64,000 nucleotides of DNA from Mycolicibacterium goodii (GTDB taxonomy: Bacteria; Actinomycetota; Actinomycetes; Mycobacteriales; Mycobacteriaceae), in contig NZ_CP092364.2 in the NCBI RefSeq assembly GCF_022370755.2, positions 1,984,001 to 2,048,000 on the forward strand, read 5' to 3'. The translations under genes were made by a program, and so were the position numbers. Numbering within the stretch: the stretch's first letter is position 1; each line of letters begins with the position of its first letter. A model generated the notes under the pieces. That model was not told the origin of the DNA, ran no database searches, and saw only the letters and a list, made by a program, of their open reading frames with translations. This document shows, one piece after another, positions 17,665-26,636 of this stretch.

Positions 17665-18929
17665 GGTCGTCCGAATCTACGGGCGTGCTCGGCCATGGCG
17701 TTGGTGAAGCATTCTCGGGGGGCTTGGATGATGCCTGCGCCGATTTGGCCGCCGTCGCGGCCGGCGAGGCCGACGTCCATGACGGGCAGGGTGTTGGTGG
17801 TCAGGACTTTGCGGGCGTCGATGCCGGTGGGGGTGCCGCGGAAGGCGAACAGCGGGATGCGGTAGGTGCTGTTTTCGCCGTGGGTGATGGTGTACATCTG
17901 GCGGTTGCGTTCGATCATGATGTCCGGGGAGCCGCCCTGGTATTCCTGCAGCGACAGCGCGCAGGCCTGGGCGAAGCCGCCGAGTCCGATGGTTTCGGTG
18001 ATCGGGGATTCCCCGCCCATCCAGGTGATCTCGTCGTCGGTGTGCCCGGCGAACAGCTTGCCCTGGTGGATCGGTGGTGGGCCCTGGAACCATTGCTCAC
18101 CCAGGCCGGCGAGTTTGATGGCGAACCCGCGGCAGGAGAACGCCATCGCCGAGACCAGGGTGGAGCCGGGCACGGCCATGGCGTCGGCGCAGGCTTTGGC
18201 CGCGGCCATCGACAGGCGCAGGAAGAAGTAGTCGTTTTCGGCCAGGTGCAGCATGGTCTGGCGCACCCCGGGCACACCGTCGGCGACCATGTCCAAGATC
18301 GCGGGCAGGATCTCGCGGTTGAACAGGATGGAGGCCGCGGCGTTGCGGGAGTGCACCTCATCGCCCATGCGCAGGGCGCGCGCGATCAGCGGTTTGAGCG
18401 CGATACCGCCCTGGCGGCGGATGGCCTCACCGACCACCGGGGCGAGCACGGTGTTGACGTGTTCGAGGCGCTGGTGCACACCGGCGTCGTAGCAGCCGTA
18501 GTTGAGGCGGCGGGGTTCTTTGCCTTCGTAGAAGTTGCAGAACCCCAGGTTGCCGTGGGTGCGGTTTTCCACGACGAACACCGGCATGGAGGCGGTGTAG
18601 ATCCCGGCCAGCGAGCCGACCGCGCCGTGATCGTGACAGGCCCCGACCTCGATGGTGCCCTCGTCGAACCCGGTGATGGCCTGCTCGCGGGTCTGGGCGA
18701 GGCCTTCGAACAGCGCCCCGCCGATCAGCGCCTCGCGCTGCCCGCCGGTGTAGGCCGGCCATGGCATCGGCGCTCCGGAGGTCAGGACCAGGTTGTCGCG
18801 GTAGCCGGGCAGCACCTCACGCGCGGGGCGCACGTCGATCACCCACGGGTCGGCGGCATCCAGGCGGGCGAACGCCTCGGCGTTGGCCGCCTCGATGTCG
18901 ATGCGCGTAGCAGCCAGGTCGGTGCTCAC
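17661..18929 (-). CDS. DUF1116 protein, AllG/YlbE-like
   Basis: A 422-residue member of DUF1116, the family of E. coli YlbE (AllG) and YahG. Family landmarks are VLTSGAPMPWPAYTGGQR, CHDHGAVGSLAGIYTASMPV, NRTHGNLGFCNFYEGKEPRR and FRGTPTGIDARKVL. In E. coli, AllG works with AllF (FdrA) and AllH as oxamate carbamoyltransferase. Neither partner is visible in this window, and no carbamate kinase either, so this copy must do something else or use remote partners. It overlaps SDR genes by 4 nt at each end. Confidence 0.85.
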   Translation of the reverse strand: MSTDLAATRIDIEAANAEAFARLDAADPWVIDVRPAREVLPGYRDNLVLTSGAPMPWPAYTGGQREALIGGALFEGLAQTREQAITGFDEGTIEVGACHDHGAVGSLAGIYTASMPVFVVENRTHGNLGFCNFYEGKEPRRLNYGCYDAGVHQRLEHVNTVLAPVVGEAIRRQGGIALKPLIARALRMGDEVHSRNAAASILFNREILPAILDMVADGVPGVRQTMLHLAENDYFFLRLSMAAAKACADAMAVPGSTLVSAMAFSCRGFAIKLAGLGEQWFQGPPPIHQGKLFAGHTDDEITWMGGESPITETIGLGGFAQACALSLQEYQGGSPDIMIERNRQMYTITHGENSTYRIPLFAFRGTPTGIDARKVLTTNTLPVMDVGLAGRDGGQIGAGIIQAPRECFTNAMAEHARRFGRP

Positions 18930-19657
18930 CAGGCCACCACCCCGCCGTCGACGAGCAGGGTCTGGGCGGTGATGAACGACGCGCGCGGGGAGAGCATGAA
19001 CTCCACGGCCTCGGCGACCTCTTCGGGCTCGCCGATGCGGTTGAGCATCGCATAACCGGCGCTGACCTGTTCTCCGCCGGACACCCGCGCCATCGCCGGG
19101 CTCATCGGGGCCCGGATCACCCCGGGGGCGATGTTGTTGACCCGGATGCCGCGCGGGGCCAGCTCCTCGGCCAGATACCGGGTGTAGGCGGCGATCCCGG
19201 CCTTGGTGGCCCCGTACACCGACGCGCCGCGGAACCGGCCGAAATGCCCGGTGAGGCTGCCGATGTTGACGATCGCGCTGCCCTCACCCAGCAACGGCGC
19301 CACCACATCGGTCACCCGCGCCATCCCGGCGATGTTGACCTGGAACATCAACTCCAACTTCGCCTCGTCCAGCTCACCCAGAAACGAATCCCGCAGAACC
19401 CCAGCACAGTTGACCAATCCGTAAACCGTCTCGCCGTCCCCGACCACCGAATCCACCGCACTGTGCACGCTCTCACGGTCCGACACATCCATCGCGACCT
19501 TGACCGCACCGGCCATACCCGCCCGCACCAGATCAAGGCCATCCACCGCACCCTTGAGATCCGCCGCCACCGGGACATAACCACTCAACAGCAACCGGCG
19601 GCAGATCGCCTGACCGATCACCCCCGCCCCACCCGTCACGATCACCTTGTTACTCAA
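18926..19657 (-). CDS. SDR-family oxidoreductase
   Basis: A 243-residue short-chain dehydrogenase with TGGAGVIG, NCAGV, NIGSLTG and YGATK. It is the first gene of the long minus-strand operon, starting with TTG; AAGGGA lies about 7 nt upstream. Its promoter region holds a GntR-type operator motif (19721-19739) shared with the divergent regulator gene. Confidence 0.85.
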   Translation of the reverse strand: MSNKVIVTGGAGVIGQAICRRLLLSGYVPVAADLKGAVDGLDLVRAGMAGAVKVAMDVSDRESVHSAVDSVVGDGETVYGLVNCAGVLRDSFLGELDEAKLELMFQVNIAGMARVTDVVAPLLGEGSAIVNIGSLTGHFGRFRGASVYGATKAGIAAYTRYLAEELAPRGIRVNNIAPGVIRAPMSPAMARVSGGEQVSAGYAMLNRIGEPEEVAEAVEFMLSPRASFITAQTLLVDGGVVAW

Positions 19658-19720
19658 TCCACGATCCCTTCGAAAAGTGAGCTGCGCTGAAGTCCACCAA
19701 GTTTCGTGTCGAAAGAGCTA

Positions 19721-19739
19721 TAGGTCAAGTTTTTAGGAC
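19721..19739 (-). promoter_or_regulatory. putative GntR/FCD operator, site B
   Basis: On the plus strand the site reads TAGGTCAAGTTTTTAGGAC, matching site A at 15 of 19 positions. It lies in the divergent region between the SDR operon and the GntR gene, 64 nt from the former start and 88 nt from the latter, in an unusually AT-rich stretch. It could serve operon control and autoregulation. Confidence 0.5.
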
Positions 19740-19827
19740 TTTTATTTTTTCTTTGGTCCATTGGGCAGGGCATACGCTTCCAGCTGGTGGTATGGGGTAG
19801 CCTGTGCAGACTCGAAGGGGGTCCGGT

Positions 19828-20562
19828 ATGACAGCAGCGAAACCAGCGTTGGTCCCGGTCCGGCAGATCCCGGCCCATGAGCTCGTCGTGGACCAGATGC
19901 GGCGGGCCCTGGAGCTCGGGCAGTTCCGTCCGGGCGACCGGTTGCCGACGGAGCGCGAGCTCTCCGAGATGCTCGACGTCTCGAGGACGACGGTCCGCAC
20001 CGCGGTGGCCGTGCTGGAACGCGAGGGTCTCATAGCGGTCCGCCGGGGCCGCGGCGGCGGGTTCACGGTGCAGGCCCCCGAATACGATCCGGTCGAGATG
20101 CGCAGGGAGATGCGTCGCAACAAGCGCGCTGTCCGCGACGCCTTCGACTATCGCGTGGTCGTCGAGACCGGCGCGACCCGGCTCGCGGCCGAGCGACGGC
20201 GCGCGGCGGACCTCAACGAACTGCACAAGCTGCTCAACGGTATGGACGAGGCGCTCAAGACCGCGCTCGACGACCAGTCGCCCAAGCACACCACCGAATT
20301 CCAGACATTGGACTCGGCATTCCATCTCGGCATCGCGCAGGCCGCCCAGAACGACCGCCTGCTTGACGCGGTGGCCGACGCGCGCCGGCGGATGTGGCTG
20401 CCGGTCGGCGCGATCTTCGGCAGGCTGGAGCCGAACGCCAACGACTTTCACGAGTCGATCCTCGAAGCGATCGAGAACCGGGAACCCGAGTTGGCAGCGG
20501 CCCGGATGGAAGCCCACATCAACGACACCCGCCACACCATCGAGTCCTGGCTCAAGCGCTGA
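19828..20562 (+). CDS. GntR-family regulator, FadR/FCD subfamily
   Basis: A 244-residue regulator. The winged helix is at residues about 12-80 (GDRLPTERELSEMLDVSRTT, then GLIAVRRGRGGGF) and a helical FCD effector domain follows. FCD domains bind carboxylates, often with a metal. ATG with AAGGGG upstream was preferred over a GTG 8 codons earlier. It divides the catabolic operon from the permease/glutaminase pair and is the natural candidate to bind the four shared operator motifs. Confidence 0.9.
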   Translation: MTAAKPALVPVRQIPAHELVVDQMRRALELGQFRPGDRLPTERELSEMLDVSRTTVRTAVAVLEREGLIAVRRGRGGGFTVQAPEYDPVEMRREMRRNKRAVRDAFDYRVVVETGATRLAAERRRAADLNELHKLLNGMDEALKTALDDQSPKHTTEFQTLDSAFHLGIAQAAQNDRLLDAVADARRRMWLPVGAIFGRLEPNANDFHESILEAIENREPELAAARMEAHINDTRHTIESWLKR

Positions 20563-20583
20563 CACGTCACGTCTGAAAGGGAA

Positions 20584-20622
20584 CGCCCGGTGCGATCCTG
20601 GGGGGACAGATCGCACCGGGCG
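20584..20622. terminator. bidirectional hairpin terminator
   Basis: A perfect 14 bp stem (CGCCCGGTGCGATC with its complement) and an 11 nt loop lie between the convergent GntR and permease genes. There is no U tract on either side, which is common for mycobacterial terminators. Confidence 0.65.
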
Positions 20623-20639
20623 GGCATGTGTCGGCCTGG

Positions 20640-22163
20640 TCAGTTCGCCGGCTCGTGATCGTCGAAGATCGTGCTGCCGATGCGCTGGTAGAGATCCGGG
20701 CGCGCCTTGCGCCAGTACAGCGCGAGCAGCATCGATCCGACGGTCAGACCCACCACCGCGTAGGGGATCAACTTGAAGAACAGGGTGTCCGACGCGGTTC
20801 CTGCCGCGGCTTGCATGTTCGAGGTCATGAGGTAGATGACGTAGAGCATGCCCGCGCCACCGATGATGGGCGCCAACAACGTTCGCCACCACGAGGCCGT
20901 CTCGGGGTGCTGTTTCCTGACGTGGAAGTACACGACCGTGGCGACCGAACACATCGTCTGCACGATCAGCAGCAGAAGCGTCGCCAAGATCGCGACGAGC
21001 ACGAACAGGTCGGCGTACGGATCGGATCTGGTCAACGAACAGATCACGAGAAGTACCGCGGCAAAGCCTGTTTGTGCCAGCGAGGCCACCCACGGCGACC
21101 GGTGCTTCGGGTGAGCCTCACCCAGGCGGTGCCACAGCAGACGGTCCCGTCCGAACGCGAACAGGTACCGCGCAGCCGAGTTGTGGATCGCCAGCGCGCA
21201 CGCGAACGAACCGCCGACCACCAGCCACTCGAACACCGTCACCGCCCACGAGCCGAGGTGTTCGGCGGTCGGCACGTACAGCAGGTCGAAAGGCGCCGGG
21301 CCGGACGCCAATTCGACGGATTTGTCGGGACCGTTGCCGACCACGACACCCCACGAGATGAACGTGTAGAACACGCCGATGCCGATCACCGCGATCATCG
21401 TCGCCAGCGGGACGATCCGCTTGGGGTTCTTCGACTCCTCGCCGTAGATGGCCGTCGACTCGAACCCGACCCACGACCAGAACGCCATCAGGAGGCCGAG
21501 ACCGACGACACCACCTGCGACGTTGTTGGGGCTCAGCGCGGTCATCGGGTTCAGCGACGTGAGGCTCATGCCGTCGGGGTGGTGGATGAGACCCGCGATC
21601 GCGGTCATCGACAACATGAGGATCTCGGACACCAGCACCACGCCGAGCACCTTGGCCGCCACCGAGATGTCGAAGTGTGACAACGCCGCGATGGCGACCA
21701 GTGCCACCACGGCGTAGACCTCCCACGGCAGGTCGAGTCCGAACTGCGCCGAGAAGGCCTGATCGGCGAACGCCGAGAAGATCCCGACGAGGCCGGCCTC
21801 CATCGTCATGTAGGTGACGGCGGGCATGACACCCGCGGCGAGGCCGGGAATCCGTGACCAGGCGCGCGAGACGAAGGTGTAGAAGGCGCCCGCGGCCGTG
21901 ATGTGGCGGGCCAGCGCCACGAACCCGATGCTGAAGATGGTCAGGACGATGGTGGCGATGAGGAATCCGGCCGGAGCGCCGAGTCCGTTGCCGAAGCCCA
22001 CGGCCACCGGCAGGTTGCCGGTCATCGCCGTGATCGGCGCCGAGAATGCGACCACCATGAACACGACGCCGGCGAGACCGATCGCGCCGCGCTTGAGGGT
22101 GGCCGGATTATCGCGGGGTGCGGCTCTTCCCGTCCCCGTTCCCTGGTCGAATTCAACGGCCAT
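20640..22163 (-). CDS. APC-superfamily amino acid/amine permease
   Basis: A 507-residue permease with about 12 membrane segments and the APC-family start (LKRGAIGLAGVVFMVVAFSAPITAMTG is split over helix 1). GFESTAIYGEESKNPKR is the conserved helix 6 region of the amino acid/polyamine family. It probably imports the amine or amino acid used by the GS-like ligases. The ATG at 22163 follows AGGCAGG; a longer in-frame start was rejected. A GntR-type operator (22210-22228) lies 47 nt upstream. Confidence 0.87.
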   Translation of the reverse strand: MAVEFDQGTGTGRAAPRDNPATLKRGAIGLAGVVFMVVAFSAPITAMTGNLPVAVGFGNGLGAPAGFLIATIVLTIFSIGFVALARHITAAGAFYTFVSRAWSRIPGLAAGVMPAVTYMTMEAGLVGIFSAFADQAFSAQFGLDLPWEVYAVVALVAIAALSHFDISVAAKVLGVVLVSEILMLSMTAIAGLIHHPDGMSLTSLNPMTALSPNNVAGGVVGLGLLMAFWSWVGFESTAIYGEESKNPKRIVPLATMIAVIGIGVFYTFISWGVVVGNGPDKSVELASGPAPFDLLYVPTAEHLGSWAVTVFEWLVVGGSFACALAIHNSAARYLFAFGRDRLLWHRLGEAHPKHRSPWVASLAQTGFAAVLLVICSLTRSDPYADLFVLVAILATLLLLIVQTMCSVATVVYFHVRKQHPETASWWRTLLAPIIGGAGMLYVIYLMTSNMQAAAGTASDTLFFKLIPYAVVGLTVGSMLLALYWRKARPDLYQRIGSTIFDDHEPAN

Positions 22164-22209
22164 CCGCAACCTGCCTTTCAATCGGTTGTCGAGAGCGTAA
22201 GAGCGAAAA

Positions 22210-22228
22210 GGTCTAAAGACAAGACCCA
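22210..22228 (-). promoter_or_regulatory. putative GntR/FCD operator, site C
   Basis: GGTCTAAAGACAAGACCCA on the plus strand, upstream of the permease gene. The inner GTCT-AA-AGAC is an inverted repeat of the kind bound by FCD-type regulators. It matches the reverse complement of site A at 15 of 19 positions. Confidence 0.55.
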
Positions 22229-22292
22229 TAAACCTAAACTGTTGACGCGTGACATAACGTTTACACGACCATCTTTCGGCGCGCAGCAGTTT

Positions 22293-22311
22293 GGTCTAAA
22301 GACTAGATATT
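22293..22311 (+). promoter_or_regulatory. putative GntR/FCD operator, site D
   Basis: GGTCTAAAGACTAGATATT lies 40 nt before the glutaminase start. Its first 11 bases are identical to site C. Sites C and D thus flank the divergent permease/glutaminase promoters. Confidence 0.55.
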
Positions 22312-22351
22312 TTCGCCAAAAGGGTTGTACGACTCTTCGAGGAGGATTGAC

Positions 22352-23290
22352 ATGCCCGGTACGCGTACCCCGTCGGCGCCCGTGGTGAGCGAGCAGATGC
22401 GCGAGTGTCTGCTCGCGGCGGAAGTGCGTGGGCGCCGTGCCGCGCTACGCGGGAAGGTGAGCCGTCAGGTGCCTGCGCTGGCGGCCGTCTCCCCGGCCAG
22501 GTTCGCGATGGCAGTGGCCACCGTTGACGGCACCGAGGCGTACATCGGGGAGGCCGGTACGGGCTTTTCCATCCAGAGCCTGTCCAAGCTGTTCGCGTTG
22601 TGTGCGCTGCTGCGGCACGAGCCGGACGTCTGGACCGACGTGGGATGGGTGCCCACGGAGGCGGGCTACGGGTCGGTGGCCGACCTGGAGCGTAACCACT
22701 GGCGGCCGCGCAATCCGTTCGTGAACTCGGGAGCCCTTGTCGTCACCGACCGGTTGCTCACCCACACCGGCGATGCGGTCGGTTCGACGATCGCGGTGGT
22801 GCGCGCGGGCGATCCCGATGCCGAGGTGCATTCCGACGCGCAGGTGGCGCGCTCGGAAGGTGAGTCCGACCATCGCAACTCGGCCATCGCGCACGTGCTG
22901 GCCGAGCACGGCCGGCTGGTCAACGACATCGACCGGGTGCTGCCGCAGTATTTCGCACAGTGCGCGATCACGGCGTCGGTCCGCACGATCGCCCGCGCGG
23001 CGCTGTTTCTCGCCGATCGCAGCGGGGAGCGCACCGTCCTCGATCACGACTCCGTGCGCCGGGTCAACGCGGTGTTGCTGACCTCGGGAATGTACGGTGC
23101 GGCGGGGGACATCGCCTACCGCATCGGGCTGCCCGCCAAGAGCGGTATCGGCGGCGGCGTGCTGGCGGTGATGCCCGGTCGCGGCACGGTGTGCGTGTGG
23201 AGCCCGCCGCTGGACGACGACGGCAACTCGGCAGGCGGTGTCGCCGCGATCGAGGAGTTCGCGCGGTTGGCCGGCTGGTCGGTGTTCTAA
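22352..23290 (+). CDS. glsA: glutaminase (serine-dependent beta-lactamase fold)
   Basis: A 312-residue glutaminase that hydrolyses L-glutamine to glutamate and ammonia. The catalytic SxxK pair is in FSIQSLSKLF (Ser76, Lys79), followed by PRNPFVNSGALV and the C-terminal PAKSGIGGGVLAVMPG. A strong site (GAGGAGGA) precedes the ATG. It is divergent from the permease and has a copy of the cluster operator upstream, so it is probably co-induced. In this context it may hydrolyse gamma-glutamyl amides or recycle glutamate for the ligases. It overlaps the convergent next gene by 4 nt at the stop codons. Confidence 0.93.
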   Translation: MPGTRTPSAPVVSEQMRECLLAAEVRGRRAALRGKVSRQVPALAAVSPARFAMAVATVDGTEAYIGEAGTGFSIQSLSKLFALCALLRHEPDVWTDVGWVPTEAGYGSVADLERNHWRPRNPFVNSGALVVTDRLLTHTGDAVGSTIAVVRAGDPDAEVHSDAQVARSEGESDHRNSAIAHVLAEHGRLVNDIDRVLPQYFAQCAITASVRTIARAALFLADRSGERTVLDHDSVRRVNAVLLTSGMYGAAGDIAYRIGLPAKSGIGGGVLAVMPGRGTVCVWSPPLDDDGNSAGGVAAIEEFARLAGWSVF

Positions 23291-23847
23291 GCCGGGGGAG
23301 GTGGTGGCGGCCCGGCCGGAGCCACCGGTTCGACAGGGCCGGTGTTGATGATGTTGCCCGTCCCATCGGCGAGGTTGGCGCCGCAGGGCAGGCTGCCGTA
23401 GCCCGGGTCGTCCTTCGGCCGGGTGAGCCGAGGTGCGACGAACGTGTCGGCCTGCGCGACGATCTGGTCGTCGACGAGGATCTCGCAGTGCAGATTGGCC
23501 GAGTACGGCCAGTCGATACGCACGGTCATCCCCGCGAGCCGCGGATCGGACACCACGCCCGTGGCCTCGAAGGTGCGGCCGGGCAGCATCGTCGGGTCGG
23601 CGGTGTTCACCTGGCTGTCGTCGATCTTGTAGGCGATCCTCGCGTTGCGCGACACGCCGTCGATCCTGGCCCGGTAGGTGACGTTGTGCAGTAGCCCCGT
23701 CTGGCCTTCGATCTGTGGCGGCGCCGCCGGGTCGACGGGGGGATCGACCGGCGGATCGGCCAGCGCCACGGCGGGGGTGATCTGCGCACCGATGAGCAGC
23801 CCCGCAAGCACGGCGGACGTTGCCCATGCGTACTTAGTCGAGCTCAT
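23287..23847 (-). CDS. secreted protein of unknown function
   Basis: A 186-residue protein with a Sec signal peptide (AWATSAVLAGLLIGAQ, cleavage near AVALA-DP), a short Pro/Asp-rich linker (DPPVDPPVDPAAPP), a beta-rich domain with two Cys that could form a disulfide (LHCEIL and SLPCGA), and a proline tail. It lacks a lipobox. The domain (VTYRARIDGVSRNARIAYKI) recalls small mycobacterial exported proteins, but I cannot name the family. It ends inside the glutaminase stop codon. Confidence 0.75.
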   Translation of the reverse strand: MSSTKYAWATSAVLAGLLIGAQITPAVALADPPVDPPVDPAAPPQIEGQTGLLHNVTYRARIDGVSRNARIAYKIDDSQVNTADPTMLPGRTFEATGVVSDPRLAGMTVRIDWPYSANLHCEILVDDQIVAQADTFVAPRLTRPKDDPGYGSLPCGANLADGTGNIINTGPVEPVAPAGPPPPPPA

Positions 23848-23858
23848 GAAAAGTGACC

Positions 23859-24332
23859 TTACGCTGCGCGCCAGCTCAGGGCCATGCCCATGGTCGTGAG
23901 CCACCCGTCGAGGTCGTATCCGTGGCGGGCCAGGCCGTCGATCGTCGCGGCCGCGGTCTGCATGGCCTGCTCGCCGGTCTCCTGGGGTAGCAGACCGGCC
24001 CGCACCGCCGTGAGCAGCTCGTCGACATCGCAGAGTTCGACCCCTCGACCGGTGCGAACCACAAGGTCGAGGTAGTGATCCTCGGAGTGCCACGCGGCGG
24101 CGCCGGGCGTGTAGCGGCCGATGTCGAGGTAGAAGTCCTGGTCGCGTTCGTGGCCGGGATTGAAGTGGAAGATCGAGGCGCGGAGCCGGAGGGACGGCAG
24201 CAGCCATGACTCCAGGTAATGGAACTGCGGGCGGCCCGGCGTCGGACGCGCCATGTAGAGGCCGAACGGCTCGACGGTGTACACGTCGACGTCCCGCACG
24301 ACACCTTTCGGATCGGTGTTCGTGCGGGCCAC
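23859..24332 (-). CDS. DUF402 domain protein
   Basis: A protein of about 157 residues with the DUF402 pattern (FHFNPGHERDQDFYLDIGRY, then HYLDLVV and the Asp-rich VELCDVDELLTA). DUF402 proteins include nucleotide phosphatases and the FomD-type hydrolases. It corresponds by position to Rv1632c. The first usual in-frame start is GTG at 24332, but the frame continues upstream without a stop for 13 codons to an ATT, and those residues look protein-like, so a rare start cannot be excluded. It is divergent from uvrB. Confidence 0.75.
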   Translation of the reverse strand: MARTNTDPKGVVRDVDVYTVEPFGLYMARPTPGRPQFHYLESWLLPSLRLRASIFHFNPGHERDQDFYLDIGRYTPGAAAWHSEDHYLDLVVRTGRGVELCDVDELLTAVRAGLLPQETGEQAMQTAAATIDGLARHGYDLDGWLTTMGMALSWRAA

Positions 24333-24402
24333 CAGGTCGAATGTCTCGTGTTTGGGCGCGTGAATGGCGTCAGCCTACGCGGTGGGTGAACATCACCGGA
24401 AC

Positions 24403-24425
24403 TTGTCGGTAGGCAGTTCTACCCT
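24403..24425 (+). promoter_or_regulatory. RecA-NDp/PafBC-type DNA-damage promoter of uvrB
   Basis: TTGTCGGTA (24403-24411), 8 nt, then TACCCT (24420-24425). This fits the known LexA-independent mycobacterial damage promoter TTGTCRGTG-N8-TAnnnT, with one mismatch. The -10 box lies 7 nt before the uvrB ATG, so the mRNA is probably leaderless. Confidence 0.85.
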
Positions 24426-24432
24426 GGTGAAC

Positions 24433-26592
24433 ATGGCCTTCGCGACCGAACATCCTGTGCTCGCCCATTCGGAGTATCGGGCCGTCGACGAGATCGTCCG
24501 CACCGGGAAACCGTTCGAGGTCGTCAGCCCGTACGCGCCAGCGGGTGACCAGCCCGCGGCGATCGACGAACTGGAACGCCGCGTCAAGGCGGGTGAGCGC
24601 GACGTCGTGCTGCTCGGCGCCACCGGTACGGGTAAGTCGGCCACCACGGCATGGCTCATCGAACGGTTGCAGCGGCCCACCCTGGTGATGGAACCCAACA
24701 AGACGCTGGCCGCCCAGATGGCGAACGAACTGCGGGAGATGTTGCCGCACAACGCCGTCGAGTACTTCGTCTCGTACTACGACTACTACCAGCCCGAGGC
24801 GTACATCGCCCAGACCGACACCTACATCGAGAAGGACAGTTCGATCAACGACGACGTCGAGCGGTTGCGGCACTCGGCGACGTCGAGTCTGCTGTCGCGC
24901 CGGGACGTGGTGGTGGTCGCGTCGGTGTCGTGCATCTACGGCCTGGGCACCCCGCAGTCCTACCTCGACCGCTCGGTCGAGCTGCAGGTCGGTCAGGAGG
25001 TGCCGCGCGACGGTCTGCTCCGGTTGCTTGTCGACGTCCAGTACAACCGCAACGACGTGGCGTTCACCCGCGGCACGTTCCGGGTGCGCGGTGACACCGT
25101 GGAGATCATCCCGTCGTACGAGGAACTCGCGGTCCGCATCGAATTCTTCGGCGACGAGATCGAGGCGCTGTATTACCTGCACCCGCTCACCGGTGACGTC
25201 GTCCGTCAGGTCGATTCGCTGCGGATCTTCCCGGCGACGCACTATGTCGCCGGGCCGGAGCGGATGGCGGCGGCGATCACGTCCATCGAGCGGGAACTCG
25301 AAGAGCGCCTCGCCGAGCTCGAAGGGCAGGGCAAGCTGCTCGAGGCGCAGCGGCTGCGGATGCGCACCAACTACGACATCGAGATGATGCGCCAGGTCGG
25401 GTTCTGCTCCGGCATCGAGAACTATTCGCGGCACATCGACGGCAGGCCGGCCGGGTCGGCGCCCGCCACGCTGCTCGACTACTTCCCCGAGGACTTCCTG
25501 CTCGTCATCGACGAGTCGCACGTGACGGTGCCGCAGATCGGCGGCATGTACGAGGGCGACATGTCGCGCAAGCGCAACCTCGTCGACTTCGGCTTCCGGT
25601 TGCCGTCCGCGGTCGACAACCGGCCGCTGACCTGGGAGGAGTTCGCCGCCCGGATCGGGCAGACGGTGTACCTGTCGGCGACGCCGGGCCCGTACGAGAT
25701 CAGTCAGGCGAACGGCGAGTTCGTCGAGCAGGTCATCCGCCCGACCGGCCTGGTCGACCCGAAGGTGGTGGTGAAGCCGACCAAGGGGCAGATCGACGAC
25801 CTCATCGGCGAGATCCGCATCCGCACCGAGCGGGACGAGCGCGTGCTGGTCACGACGCTCACCAAGAAGATGGCCGAGGACCTCACCGACTATCTGCTGG
25901 AGATGGGTATCCGGGTCCGCTACCTGCACTCCGAGGTCGACACCCTGCGCCGTGTCGAGTTGTTGCGTCAGTTGCGGCTCGGTGAGTACGACGTGCTCGT
26001 CGGCATCAACCTGCTGCGTGAGGGCCTCGACCTGCCCGAGGTGTCGTTGGTGTCGATCCTCGACGCCGACAAGGAGGGCTTCCTGCGGTCCACTCGCAGC
26101 CTGATCCAGACGATCGGCCGTGCCGCCCGCAACGTGTCGGGTGAGGTCCACATGTACGCGGACAAGATCACCGACTCGATGCGGGAGGCCATCGACGAGA
26201 CCGAGCGTCGTCGCGCCAAGCAGATCGCGTACAACGAGGCCAACGGCATCGATCCGAAGCCGCTGCGCAAGAAGATCGCCGACATCCTCGACCAGGTCTA
26301 CCGGGAGGCCGACGACACCGAGTCGGTCGAGATCGGCGGTTCCGGGCGGAACTCGTCGCGCGGCCGCCGTGCTCAGGGCGAGCCGGGCCGTGCGGTCAGC
26401 GCGGGCATCGTCGAGGGCAAGGACACCTCCAACATGCCGCGGGCCGAGTTGGCCGACCTCATCAAGGAGCTCACCGACCAGATGATGGCCGCAGCGCGGG
26501 ATCTGCAATTCGAACTCGCCGCACGCATCCGTGACGAGATCGCCGACCTGAAGAAGGAACTGCGCGGGATGGACGCGGCCGGCCTGAAGTGA
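24433..26592 (+). CDS. uvrB: UvrABC excinuclease subunit B
   Basis: UvrB (719 residues) is the damage-verification helicase of nucleotide excision repair. Walker A is [10 protein letters not shown] near residue 65; the beta-hairpin that probes DNA is [12 protein letters not shown]; the Walker B region is VIDESHV; helicase motifs [12 protein letters not shown] and QTIGRAARN follow. The C-terminal UVR motif ([20 protein letters not shown]) binds UvrA/UvrC. Start chosen at the ATG that fits the leaderless promoter; an in-frame GTG is 6 nt upstream. uvrA is 4.3 kb downstream with the same promoter type. Confidence 0.98.
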   Translation: MAFATEHPVLAHSEYRAVDEIVRTGKPFEVVSPYAPAGDQPAAIDELERRVKAGERDVVLLGATGTGKSATTAWLIERLQRPTLVMEPNKTLAAQMANELREMLPHNAVEYFVSYYDYYQPEAYIAQTDTYIEKDSSINDDVERLRHSATSSLLSRRDVVVVASVSCIYGLGTPQSYLDRSVELQVGQEVPRDGLLRLLVDVQYNRNDVAFTRGTFRVRGDTVEIIPSYEELAVRIEFFGDEIEALYYLHPLTGDVVRQVDSLRIFPATHYVAGPERMAAAITSIERELEERLAELEGQGKLLEAQRLRMRTNYDIEMMRQVGFCSGIENYSRHIDGRPAGSAPATLLDYFPEDFLLVIDESHVTVPQIGGMYEGDMSRKRNLVDFGFRLPSAVDNRPLTWEEFAARIGQTVYLSATPGPYEISQANGEFVEQVIRPTGLVDPKVVVKPTKGQIDDLIGEIRIRTERDERVLVTTLTKKMAEDLTDYLLEMGIRVRYLHSEVDTLRRVELLRQLRLGEYDVLVGINLLREGLDLPEVSLVSILDADKEGFLRSTRSLIQTIGRAARNVSGEVHMYADKITDSMREAIDETERRRAKQIAYNEANGIDPKPLRKKIADILDQVYREADDTESVEIGGSGRNSSRGRRAQGEPGRAVSAGIVEGKDTSNMPRAELADLIKELTDQMMAAARDLQFELAARIRDEIADLKKELRGMDAAGLK

Positions 26593-26636
26593 GCCGGCCT
26601 TGACCTCAACCGCGGTTCACCTTTTAGCGTGTCGTC

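Noticed and set aside
24370..26508. 712-codon open frame antisense to uvrB
   Set aside because: It mirrors uvrB in high-GC DNA, has low-complexity His/Asp/Leu-rich composition and no family motifs or start signals.
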